From assembly GCA_951812925.1 (NCBI GenBank), contig OX638368.1, positions 71,830,422 through 71,894,421 of the forward strand: a stretch of 64,000 bases of DNA, written 5' to 3'. The notes under the pieces are model-generated. The model saw only the letters and a program-made list of their open reading frames with translations. It was not told the DNA's origin and made no database searches. Source of the DNA: Calliopum simillimum (Eukaryota > Arthropoda > Insecta > Diptera > Lauxaniidae). The position numbers and the translations under genes were made by a program. How positions within the stretch are numbered: position 1 is the stretch's first letter; every line of letters starts with the position of its first letter. Positions 24,083 to 33,527 of the stretch are shown here, one piece after another.

Positions 24083-24577
24083 ATTAGCCTATAATTATTG
24101 ACTGCTTACTTAAGTTCAATATACGTCCCATATTTGTTTTATCGAAATAGCTCTGCTAACTTAACTTTTTTTTTTTAAAAAAAAAAAAAGAGCCTAAAGT
24201 TCGGCGTTAGAGCCCATAATTAGCCTATGGCATATTTTTTTCCAGTTCTGCCATTTTCGCTCTGCTAACTTAATGGACGTGTCAACTAGATATCTCGGAA
24301 CATTGTCATCATTCTTTTGAATTTCTCGCAGTTCTACAAATTCATCTTTTGAAGACGTTTCTCTCTTTTTCTTCTTGACTTTTAATCTTAGGTTTCGTCA
24401 GGGCTTAAGGCTCCAAACCTATTGCTATTATAAGACTGACCCAAACACCTTATTGAACTATTTTCTATTTATCGTTTATTTTGTTTCTTAGTAGCGGAAA
24501 AATTTTTAGAGAAGGTAAAAATGCTAAACTTACGCTTAAAAATACAACAATTTATAAATAATTAATAATAACAAAAA

Positions 24578-24690
24578 TTTATTTTTAATTGAACTTTTAG
24601 TCATATATTTGCAAAGATCGATTTACATATAAATCTATCAATGTATTTTTAACACATAATTATGACAAATTAAGGAACGGATTAAAAACA
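24578..24690. repeat. half of a palindromic MITE (inverted mate of 22031-22185)
   Basis: Reads TTTAGTCATATATTTGCAAA through AATTATGACAAATTAAGGAA, the inverse of the block at 22031-22145. Confidence 0.7.
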
Positions 24691-24787
24691 CGGCTATAGT
24701 GACATATGTTTCGTCTTTCGCCACAAAGACTCATCAGACTATTTTTGTTGTGAAAAATTGCAAGTTGAAAAACTTTTTGTGTTTTTG

Positions 24788-24865
24788 GCCTGGGCGGGAG
24801 TTGAACCGAGGACGTCACGGTTCGCAATGCGAGTCGTAAGACCAATGCACTAGCCTTGCCCGGAT
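24788..24865 (-). other. tRNA-like sequence (pseudogene or SINE head)
   Basis: On the minus strand, an A-box-like TAGTGCATTGG is followed about 35 bases later by a B-box-like GGTTCAACTCC, beginning GGGCAAGGC and ending CCCGCCCAGGCC. Acceptor and T-stem pairing is imperfect, so it is not a functional tRNA by eye. An ancient tRNA-derived SINE or pseudogene is the likely reading. Confidence 0.5.
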
Positions 24866-25044
24866 GCGAAGCCGACTTTTGCCAGTTTTATTTGTGTGTT
24901 AATACGTAAGCCTTGATGTCATAATTGTTGCTTGTGTTATTTTTTGATATATGGTATAGCTATTCCATTGGAATTAGATTCAATACCGATTGGTCGGTGG
25001 CAAGTGTTGTCATCTTATCAGGGTGTGTTCTCCCAAATAACTCT

Positions 25045-25262
25045 AAGAATTTTAAATGTGTTACTTAATGACATTTATATATTGAAAAAGTAATTTTTAA
25101 TTGAACTTTTAGTCATATATTTGCATATGTCATAATTATGTGTTAGGAAATGCATTGATAGATTTATATTTTTGTAAATTGATCTTTGCAAATATATGAC
25201 TAAAAGTTCAATTAATTTTTCAATATATAAATGTCATTAAGTAACACACTTAAAATTAAAAA
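25045..25262. mobile_element. about 215-bp palindromic MITE
   Basis: Nearly self-complementary: left TGTGTTACTTAATGACATTT against the inverted right end TGTGTTACTTAATGACATTT, with outer AATTTTAA on both sides. Centre near 25153. Related half copies are at 22031-22185 and 24578-24690, and an isolated end (GTGCTACTTAATGACAT) at about 26948. Confidence 0.75.
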
Positions 25263-25411
25263 AAAAAAACAAAAAAAAAAAAAAAATAATAATACATACC
25301 CGCACGCTATAAAAATCACAAAAATGTATTTATTTGTTTTTATTAATTGAAGTATGTTTTTCAACCATGTTGACTTTTTTTTAACAAACCAAAAACTTAT
25401 TTTAATTCAAG

Positions 25412-26751
25412 GATGTGTTTTACCACCTGAAAAGGAAAAAGGTGAACACTTTGATTCCAATTGTATTACTCCGGGAACACCATTTATGGATCGTTTAAGC
25501 CAATGTCTTCATTATTATGTTCATGATCGCTTAAATAATAACCCTGCCTGGAAAGGAATTAAAGTTATTTTATCTGATGCCAATGTTCCTGGAGAAGGAG
25601 AACATAAAATAATGGATTTTATTCGTAAGCAACGTTCTCAACCTGATCATGATCCAAACACACAGCATGTCCTTTGTGGGGCTGACGCTGATTTAATAAT
25701 GCTGGGCCTTGCAACACATGAGCCAAATTTCACTATAATACGTGAAGAATTTTTGCCAAATAAGCCGCGGCCGTGCGATATTTGCGGCCAATTTGGCCAT
25801 GAAATGGATAAATGTGCTGGCCTAAATGCTTTAGAAGTAGGAAGCTCATCGAATCTTAAACCGGATGTTGCTATTGGGGCAGAAGTAAAATTTATATTTG
25901 TAAGGTTAAGTGTGTTGCGTGAATATTTGAAGAAAACCTTAGAAATGCCTAACTTGCCATTTAAATATGACTTTGAAAGAGTTTTAGATGACTGGGTATT
26001 TATGTGTTTTTTCGTTGGAAATGATTTTCTACCTCATTTACCAAGCTTAGAAATTCGTGAAGGAGCTGTTGATCGATTAGTAGAGTTATACAAAAAATGT
26101 GTATACCGAACAGGAGGATATATAACTGACTCTGGTGAAGTAAATTTAGACAGAGTACAATTGATAATGACTGATCTAGGGAATGCAGAGGATCAAATAT
26201 TTAAAGAGAGACAACGCCGTGAGCAGCAATTTAAGGCTCGTGAAAAAGCTAAACGTAGACGTGATCAAGGTCCAGAATTTGCAGCTTTACACAATTCAGA
26301 GCAATTTAGACCAACAGCGTTAGGTGTAAAAGGTGGTTTGCTAAATCCAATAGTTAATTATAAAGAGGAAGCTGCAAAAATTCGAAATTCAGCTTATAGT
26401 AGAGATGGATTGGATACACTTCTGCAATCTCAACAAAAAGGCGTCAAAAGAACAGCGTCCGACGCTAATTTAGACGAAGAAGATTACCAAGATAACGACG
26501 AGGTTCGCCTTTGGGAAGATGGTTTCAAAGATCGCTATTACGAATCAAAATTTGATGTATGCTCAGACAACCTCAACTTTAGATATTCAGTTGCGCTGCA
26601 GTATGTAAGAGGGTTATGTTGGGTTTTAAAATACTATTACCAGGGTTGCGCGTCGTGGAAATGGTATTTTCCTTACCACTATGCTCCATTTGCATCAGAT
26701 TTTGTAAATATAAGCGGACTTTCTACATCATTTGAAAAAGGAACAAAACCG
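25412..26751 (+). CDS. XRN2: XRN2/Rat1 nuclear 5'-3' exoribonuclease, internal exon
   Basis: Large internal exon of the nuclear 5'-3' exoribonuclease that degrades 5'-monophosphorylated RNA and acts in transcription termination and rRNA processing. The open frame begins upstream at 25354, but the coding exon starts after the acceptor TTTTAATTCAAG (AG at 25410-25411). It enters at GCVLPPEKEKGEHFDSN, the middle of the XRN N-terminal nuclease domain. Visible family motifs in order: MDRLSQCLHYYVHDRLNNNP, SDANVPGEGEHKIMDFIRKQ, the acidic metal-site block HVLCGADADLIMLGLATHEP, a CCHC zinc knuckle CDICGQFGHEMDKC (present in XRN2, absent from cytoplasmic XRN1), WVFMCFFVGNDFLPHLPSLE, a basic linker KAREKAKRRRDQG, and YVRGLCWVLKYYYQGCASWK of the conserved C-terminal lobe. 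No stop or frameshift in 446 codons. It ends at the donor CCG|GTATGT in phase 0. It corresponds to roughly residues 130-580 of a family of about 900. The N-terminal exon(s) are not found in the 25 kb upstream. Confidence 0.95.
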
Positions 26752-26805
26752 GTATGTATTATAAATAAAAATATAAAGAATATGGATATATTTTGTCTCT
26801 TCTAG
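26752..26805 (+). other. XRN2: 54-bp intron in XRN2
   Basis: Donor GTATGT and acceptor TTGTCTCTTCTAG. Removing it joins FEKGTKP to FNPLEQLMGV, which matches the family. The short length is typical of flies. Confidence 0.9.
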
Positions 26806-26895
26806 TTTAATCCTTTAGAACAATTAATGGGAGTATTTCCAGCCGCAAGTAGTTCTCATGTTCCAAAGCCTTGGGCTCAACTAATGTCAGACGCA
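26806..26895 (+). CDS. XRN2: XRN2/Rat1 next exon (30 codons)
   Basis: Phase-0 exon of exactly 90 bp encoding FNPLEQLMGVFPAASSSHVP and KPWAQLMSDA, the conserved segment after the YYYQG...SWKWYFPYHYAPFASD block in XRN2 proteins. It ends at a consensus donor GTAAGT (26896-26901). The following exon, expected to carry the DFYP-type segment, is not in the remaining 37 kb as far as I can see. This gene therefore has a downstream intron longer than the window, or it is a partial duplicate. Confidence 0.93.
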
Positions 26896-27000
26896 GTAAG
26901 TAGTACAAATTAATTAATTAATATTGTATATTTTTAAGAATTTTTAAAGTGTGCTACTTAATGACATGTACATGAGCCGTTTATTATGAAAGTGGGGTAA

Positions 27001-27245
27001 ATCAAAAGAAAAAGAAGACTGACCCGACATGTCGCGACATTTTGAAACTAAATTTCTTTAACATCGTTCACATGGAAACGCTCCAGTACAGAACTACACT
27101 TTTTCATCGAACTAAAAATCTTAAACAAACCAATATAATCATAACCAAATGGTCACCCTATCAATGTTTTTAGATATTAAAATAACAATCTATGGGTACC
27201 AACCAAACCAAAAGAAATGTCGGGTCAGTCTTTCTTCTTTTGAAT
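27001..27245. mobile_element. about 245-bp MITE
   Basis: Inverted ends CAAAAGAAAAAGAAGACTGA and, from the right, CAAAAGAAGAAAGACTGACC, both running into GACCCGACAT. A possible 3-bp AAT duplication. It lies in the intron after the 90-bp XRN2 exon. Confidence 0.7.
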
Positions 27246-27249
27246 GTAA

Positions 27250-27984
27250 TACATTTGCATAATAAAAGTAACATGCCATAAAATGATCAGTCAAACATTA
27301 TTTTCCAATTTTATTATCTTCCACTAACTTTGCGTTTTTTTTTTTCAAGTGTAAACATGTTTTTCGTTTGACAAAAAGCTGTTAATTTAACTGCAAATGT
27401 AAGATTTTGCATTCGTAAGATAAAATAATGCATTTAAAGGGTTGTAGTCTTAAAAAAATGGGCTAAAAACATTATGGTAGTTTTGGCCAAGATTTGTGCT
27501 AAATGGACAAACATAACAAAATGAATTATTGATATATTGGGTAAAAATATTCCAATCAATCTTAAACTTAAAAAAAAACCGTCCTCCTGACTAAACTAAA
27601 AATATTTAACAAGTGTATTTTCTTCCGAAGTCAAATATTCGAGAAAATCGTGTTTTGTGAAATTTTTTCTATAAAAAATTTTCCGCGATAAATTTTCACA
27701 CTCATAATATCATCAGATAGCTCATTAAATAGAGAATAAACTCTTAAAAATTCAAACCATTTGCTTTAGCATTAACGGTTTTATGGGCAGGTTAATAGAC
27801 CAGTTGCATACATGTACTTAATTCGCTCCCCACTGTATGTGTCAAACAGTGTCAGAGATGTAACGAATTTGGTTTTTTAGGGGCGTTTCACAAGCCATTT
27901 TTCTAGCCTTTAACCTTCCTGATTTATACTAACCTGATTTATACTAACATACTGTGAAAGTTTCATCTCACACTGTCAAACAAA
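27250..27984. other. intronic/intergenic AT-rich DNA, nothing recognised
   Basis: No coding or bounded repeat recognised before the hairpin-ended repeat at 27985. Confidence 0.5.
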
Positions 27985-28747
27985 ACTAGTAAGGGTGTTA
28001 CCTTTGGCCTGGCCAAACATTAAATACCCTACACAGTAGTATTTTGAAAATTTTGCTTATATGACAGGTGCCACGTCCTCTTGTCCGAATTCATCCAGTT
28101 TTTTCTCAGAGTTTGAATTCATAGTTCATAGTATTTGAGTGAAATTTGGTTCTATTATCTCAAAAAATGTTTTCAGTATAGCGTTTTGAATCTTTTGCTT
28201 ACATGGGAGGTGCCACGCCCTCTTGTCCGATTCTATCCAGTTTTTGCTTAAAGCTTGAATTTATAATTCTTAGTGTCTGAGTAAAATTTAGTTCGATTAT
28301 CTCAAGAAATGCTTTCAGTATAGCGATTTTAAGCTTTTGCTTATATGAGAGCTGCCATTCCCTCTTGTCGAATTCGCCCAGTTTTTATTCAGAGCTTGCG
28401 CTTACAATTCGTAGTATTTATGTGCATTTTGGATGCATTATCGTGGCAAATTCTCCAAAAGTTGTATTTTGAATATATTTTTTGTATGGGCGGTAGGCGT
28501 GTCCGTTGATCGATTTCGCCCATTTTCAATCCCCGGAGGCTGTGAACCAAATTTCATTAAATTATCTTGCTTAGTTTTCCCAAAAAATGTTATTCCACAC
28601 ATAGCCAGCCAGCCAGACGGACATGGCTATATCGACTCAGGAGGTGACGCTGATCAAGAATATATATACTTTTCTATATCTGCCATGCATCCTTCTCTGC
28701 GATAAAAACGAAAGGACAAAGTGAATATACCGTGGGTGTAGGGTATA
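27985..28747 (+). mobile_element. hairpin-ended dispersed repeat (copy 1), DINE-1/Helentron-like structure
   Basis: Starts ACTAGTAAGGGTGTTACC, followed by the palindrome TTTGGCCTGGCCAAA and AATACCCTACAC. The interior has three divergent units of about 140 bp with GGGAGGTGCCACGCCCTC, a conserved block GGTAGGCGTGTCCGTTGA, a short CCAG run (28600-28614) and GACGGACATGGCTATATCGA. It ends in the hairpin ATACCGTGGGTGTAGGGTAT. The 5' ATACCCTACAC is the inverse of the 3' GTGTAGGGTAT (subterminal inverted repeats). This layout recalls fly DINE-1/Helentron elements; that is inference. Confidence 0.78.
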
Positions 28748-28922
28748 AAACAAACTTTAATTTTTATATTAGGTTACCTAAAAAGAAAGTAAAGCTAAGT
28801 TTAACCAATTTTAATACCCTACACCCAGGGTATATTCACTTTGTCCTTCCGTTTGTAACGCAGAGGAGGAGGCGTGGCAGGTATGGAAAGTGTCTATATT
28901 CTTGATCAGCGTCACCCCCTGA

Positions 28923-30303
28923 TAGGCGAGGAGCCGGCAATACAAAAAGTGCCGTCATCGCAGATTCTGAAATTTTTAATGCAAAATGGTAGTTTACACT
29001 AAGACGAATAAGAAAAGCTTGGTCAGCATGGCTATTAAGCATGCGCTTGTTTTACGATTTTCTGATTTTCGTTCATGCCGCCCCCTGAAATCCTTCTAAT
29101 GATCATAAAAACATATACTATGAAGTTTCACGGCGATCGGATAACGACAACCCGGCCCGCAAGAGAGGTCAAGGTCAAGTTGAGGTTTCAGGCAAAAAAT
29201 AATGAAAATTTTTTTTAAACTTAATTAAATTAGTCAAAGCATAACTTTATCTTATAGCAAATTGAAATACCTTTCCAACAAGCTATAATTGTTTAAAATC
29301 GGGTAATAAATACGAATTCTATGAATTTTTCTTTTACGGCATTAACAAAATTGCCGCAAAATAGAATAGCATTTTGCGGCAATTTTGCTAATGTCGATAA
29401 AAGTAAAATTCATAGAATTCGTATTTATTACCCGATTTTAAACAATTATAGCTTGTTGGAAAGGTATTTAAATTTGCTATAAGATAAAGTTATGATTTGA
29501 CTAATTTAATTAAGTTTAAAAAAAATTTTCATTATGTTTTGCCTGAAACCTCAACTTGACCTTGACCTCTCTTGCCGGCCGGGTTATCGTTATCCGATCG
29601 CAGTGAAACTTCATAGTATTTGTTTTTATGACCATTAGAAGGATTTCAGGGGGCGGCATGAACGAAAATCAGAAAATCGTAAAATAAGCGCATGCCTAAT
29701 GGCTATAGCCTGGCAGAAATATATTTAAATGATTTTTAAATTGTTAAATTTTCGGAATGTTTTGCCGTCATCGCGGATTTTGATCAATCTTAATATTAAT
29801 CGATGATAAATTTCATAACCATTCAGAAAAAATCCGGCCGAACAAATTTCTTGCCGAAAATGACCGCAGACCTATTTTAATGGTGCGGCAGCGGGTACTT
29901 CTTGCAGTTTCTATGCTCGCATACCAAGTAATTTTTAAATTTGACATTAAAACACGTAAATTAAAAAAAAAAAATTTCCGTGATAACAGAGAAATTGTAC
30001 CCACTGTAGCATCATTAAAATAGGTCTGCCGGTCATTTTCGGCAAGAGAAATTTAGTTGGTGGATTTTTTCTGAATGGTTATGAAATTTAGCATCGATTA
30101 ATATTAAGATTGATCAAAATCCGCGATGACGGCAAAACATTCCGAAAATTTAATAATTTAAAAATCATTTAAAAATATTTCTGCCAGGCTATAGCCATGC
30201 TGACCAAGCTTTTCTTCTTCGTCGTAGTGTAAACTACCATTTTGCATTAAAAATTTCAGAATCCGCGATGACGGCACTTTTAGTATTGCCGGTTCCCGGA
30301 CTA
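28923..30303. mobile_element. foldback element (second copy of the 711-bp family), TSD TGA, carrying another foldback
   Basis: Ends TAGGCGAGGAGCCGGCAAT and, from the right, TAGTCCGGGAACCGGCAAT. TGA is duplicated at 28920-28922 and 30304-30306, and the uninterrupted host (12085-12110) has a single TGA. Removing the inner element and its 8-bp duplication leaves 710 bp, matching the copy at 1107-1817. Confidence 0.9.
29036..29698. mobile_element. 663-bp near-perfect palindromic element, 8-bp TSD ATGGCTAT
   Basis: Ends TAAGCATGCGCTTGTTTTAC and, from the right, TAGGCATGCGCTTATTTTAC, with ATGGCTAT at 29028-29035 and 29699-29706. The uninterrupted target is seen in the sister copy. The palindrome centre is at about 29367, so the whole element is two arms of about 330 bp with almost no loop. 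An 8-bp duplication fits hAT or P superfamily mobilisation. No coding capacity. Confidence 0.92.
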
Positions 30304-31390
30304 TGAGTCGATATAGCCATGTCCGTTTGTCTGGCTGTCTGGCTGGGTGGGTGTGCTTGGAAATACATTTTTTGGGAAAACTGAACAACATATTTCAATG
30401 AAATTTGGTACTCTGCCTCCATCGTAAAAGTTAGCTCGGGGGATTGAAAATGAGCGAAATCGGTCAACGGACACGCCTACCGCTCATACAAAAAATATAT
30501 TCAAAATGCAATAATAAGAGCATTATTTGCAATAACAGAAGCAAAATACACATAAATACTAAGGATAGTAAGTACAAGCTCTGAGCAAAAACTAGGCGAA
30601 TTCCGACTAGAGGCCGTGGCACCTCCCATATAAAGAAAAGTTTCAAAATGTTATACTGAAAGGGTTTTTTTAAGTTACCCAACCAAATTGCACTCAAATC
30701 AATAAATGCAAGCTCTGAGAAAAAATTAAGCGAACTCGGACAAGAGGGCGTGGCATCTCCCATATAAGCAAAAGTTTGAAAATGCTATACTGAAAGATTT
30801 TTTTTAAGAAACCCTAAGGGGCTGTCTATAAACTCCGTGTCGCTTCTAGGGGGGGAGGGGGTTCGAGCAAGCGTCACTTTTTGTCACAGGAGGAGGGGGC
30901 TCTAGCAAGCGTCACAGGACGGCGTTTAAAATAATTTTAAATAATTTTTCAGAAGAAAAAATTTAAAAAATTAAACTAAAGTTATTCAAAGGTATAAGAA
31001 CCTAATTTTTACGATTTGATTGTCAGAGAAGTGTCGTTATTTGATTTAAAAGGTCGTTTTGACTCTATGAACTTCGAATTAACAATCGCAATCTTTTGAA
31101 TTCAATAATATTGTAGTACTTCCGTAGTTCTTACGATTATCGAATCTACAGTGTATTCAGTGTTAGGTCTGATTATAAAAATAAATGACAGTTTTGCACA
31201 GGCAATTGCCGCGTATAGACCTGTTCTCTCTCGTTGCGATATTGTTTGAAACTTTTGATTCTCTTTTGTGGTTTTGTCTGCTTTGATTAAGCAGTGATAC
31301 AGTTATTTGTATTACACATTTTTTTATTTACACCATCGTATTTAAAAACACGTGGATTAATAACTTTGTGTCTTGGTCGTTGGCCCGAAG

Positions 31391-32766
31391 ATGAACGGGG
31401 TCGAACCCCCCTATCATAATAGGTTCCGGGACTTAAACCCGGATCACTATCCTACTAACTCTAAACGAATTGAAAACAAACGCTTGCATAATGAAGATTT
31501 TATTGCTCTACCTGAAAAAAGTCAAAATATTCCACGCTATGTGGTGATTTCTGCTACTGGAGCCGCCGGCGTAGATAATGTCCGACCAATTTCTTCATAC
31601 AATGTGTTTCAAATTGAAAAAGGTCTCAACTTTATAACATGCGATTATTCGGAAGTTGCTGAACTTAAATCAGGAGATCTTTTAGTTAAAGCATTGAATT
31701 TGAAAGCAGCTAAAAATTTATAAAAGCAACTTTCGTAATAGATATCTCTGAAGTAGACCTAGTTACCTCACTGTCTAATCAGAAAGTATTAGGCGTAAGA
31801 AAAATAATGAAAAAAGATAACGACAACCTGGTCCCTACTGGTGCTGCAATCATTACCTTCGATCTAGTCCGGCGTCCTAACATTATCAAATTAGGCTGGG
31901 AATGAGTGCAAGTCCAGGAGTATACCCCCAACCCTATGAGATGTGTAAATTGCCAGAAACTAGGTCACACCAAAAATAGATGTCGCAATGGACAACTCTG
32001 CAAAGAATGTGCTCACCCACCACCACATGAAACTTGTACTCGAAAGTTTTGCATTAATTGCAATACTGAAGACCATACCGCCTATAATCCGGAATGCCCT
32101 AGTTTCTTAAGACACAAAGCTGTCAACAAAATAAAGATTAATAACAGATGCAGTGCACGTGAAGCATGGCAGACGTATAACAGTAACCCCGCTATTCATA
32201 AGCTCGAACCATATAAAAAAAGACAGTTACACCGACTATGGCAGAAATAATGAAAAATACGAATCAGACGGACAACACAAACGTTTCAACTGAGAACACA
32301 AATGTATCAACTGAAAGCACAAATGTATCAACAAGTACCCAGAAAAAAAAATTCAGCGGACATTCAATCTATTAAAGACACCAATTCAATTAACAACACT
32401 ACAACTACTACATCTAAAGTACAAACACAAGTAACAACACCTACAATTATCCTAAGGCTAAAAAACAACAATTCACCAAAACCCAATAAAACAACAAATA
32501 AACAAAACACTCCAACAAGAAACAATAATAAACCACTAACAACTAGTACAACTAAACCAAATTTAAATGAAGAAATAATGGACACAACCGATACTGACGA
32601 TTCTCCAGCTAAGACTAGCAATGATATAGAAATGTCACCACCCAGTGTGCCAGACGGTTCATATCTTCGATTTTTTACCCGTTACGGCAAGCTCTCAAAT
32701 TTACAGAAGATTTCCCGACTTAAATGTTATTATAACACCGAACACCTTGAAAAATACTTTGCCTAA
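31391..32766 (+). pseudogene. LINE 1 ORF1 (Gag-like, three CCHC knuckles), decayed
   Basis: Nucleic-acid-binding ORF1 of a jockey/I-type non-LTR element. I start it at the ATG at 31391 (MNGVEPPYHN). The N-terminal region has KSQNIPRYVVISATG and VRPISSYNVFQIEKGLNFIT. A frameshift near 31722 leads into VIDISEVDLVTSLSNQKVLG, and a TGA at 31903 precedes VQEYTPNPMRCVNCQKLGH. Three zinc knuckles follow: CVNCQKLGHTKNRC, CKECAHPPPHETC and CINCNTEDHTAYNPEC, then YKKRQLHRLWQK. A further frame from 32302 is Thr/Asn-rich (repetitive ACA/AAC codons) and may be the linker to ORF2. At least two disabling changes. Confidence 0.85.
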
Positions 32767-32835
32767 GCAAACCAAACACTAATAATTTTGAACATTTGTA
32801 CTTACATTTTATATTTTTTTATGTATAGAAACATA

Positions 32836-33527
32836 TCGATACCTTAGAGCGCCATAGTACTATCTCCACTTTCTGCGATTTTTAGATTTTTGCATTTACG
32901 GTATCTTTGTGGGCTTCTTTACAGTGTGTAAAACTGTGTGATGTCAAAATAACTTTAAAAAACCAAAATATTTGAAAATCAAGAAAAATCCTATCTCCAA
33001 ACTGTAATTTTTTGAACAGTGCCATTGTCCTATCTCCACTAAATATTCAAATAAGCCACCTTTTTAAAAAATCTTTTTCGTTTTTTGTGTTTTCTTCGCG
33101 TTTTATGGCTTTTTACGACATTTTAGAGAGCAAATTTTAATACACCCAAGGGGGGACCCTTGTATGGCGGAACGTAAAAAAAAAATGTTTTTTTAGTGTT
33201 TTATACGCGTTTCATGACTTTCGACGACATTTCAGTGGAAAAATTTCATAAAATTTACTAAATGTGCCATTTATTTTAATAGTAGTACAATTCTGTATAA
33301 AGGCAAAAGTAATGACATACTATAAATTGGCTGGGACTTCGTTAGAAATTAATAAAATTGATTAGTAACATTAAATTATGTTAAAATATACTATGGGTAA
33401 AATTATTGCATGTATCGTTATATCAAAATAGTTGCCAATTCTGAATAACCACTGTTTGAAATCTTCTTTTTGCATTTCCCAACAATTGAAAAAATGGAGA
33501 TAGGACTATAGCGCTGTAAGGTATCGA
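32836..33527. mobile_element. 692-bp MITE with TCGATAC ends, TA target duplication, inside LINE 1
   Basis: Ends TCGATACCTTAGAGCGCCAT and, from the right, TCGATACCTTACAGCGCTAT, both followed by AGTxCTATCTCCA. TA is duplicated (32834-32835, 33528-33529). It sits between ORF1 and ORF2 of LINE 1, so it is younger than the LINE. It shares the TCGATAC terminus with 11801-12067. Confidence 0.87.

Larger units (their letters stand above)
22410..24280. mobile_element. foldback element with 9-bp TSD GTCAACTAG (FB/Mutator-like), carrying a LINE
   Basis: Inverted ends ACGTCCATTAAGTTAACAGA and, from the right, ACGTCCATTAAGTTAGCAGA, flanked by GTCAACTAG on both sides (22401-22409, 24281-24289). The arms continue through poly-A tracts, the CAACAACTTTA array and a GC-rich inner block (GTGGGCGGCCTGCGGCCGCA) to a short centre near 23060. 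Without the LINE at 23357-24082 the element is about 1.14 kb. A 9-bp duplication is typical of FB and Mutator-type elements; no transposase is present. Confidence 0.87.
22225..24405 (-). pseudogene. non-LTR retrotransposon ORF1 (Gag-like) fragment split by a foldback
   Basis: With the foldback 22410-24280 and one copy of its 9-bp duplication removed, the minus strand reads SSKDEFVELREIQKNDDNVP, RYLVDTAIGMKESENVHPIT and SYKVFHIGKG, then after a one-base shift SRDCPAVIELKSGDLKKK. This parallels ORF1 of the LINE at 31.4 kb (IPRYVVIS, NVRPISSYNVFQIEKG, EVAELKSGDLLVK), so it is the same kind of Gag N-terminal region. Zinc knuckles are not present. It lies between inverted MITE halves at 22031 and 24690. 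Decayed. Confidence 0.7.

Noticed and set aside
24788..24865. Functional tRNA gene
   Set aside because: Acceptor and T stems do not pair properly by eye, so only a tRNA-like call is supportable.
25354..25411. XRN2 start codon at 25354
   Set aside because: The 19 residues before GCVLPPEK have no family similarity and a good intron acceptor lies at 25410-25411, so this is intron read-through.
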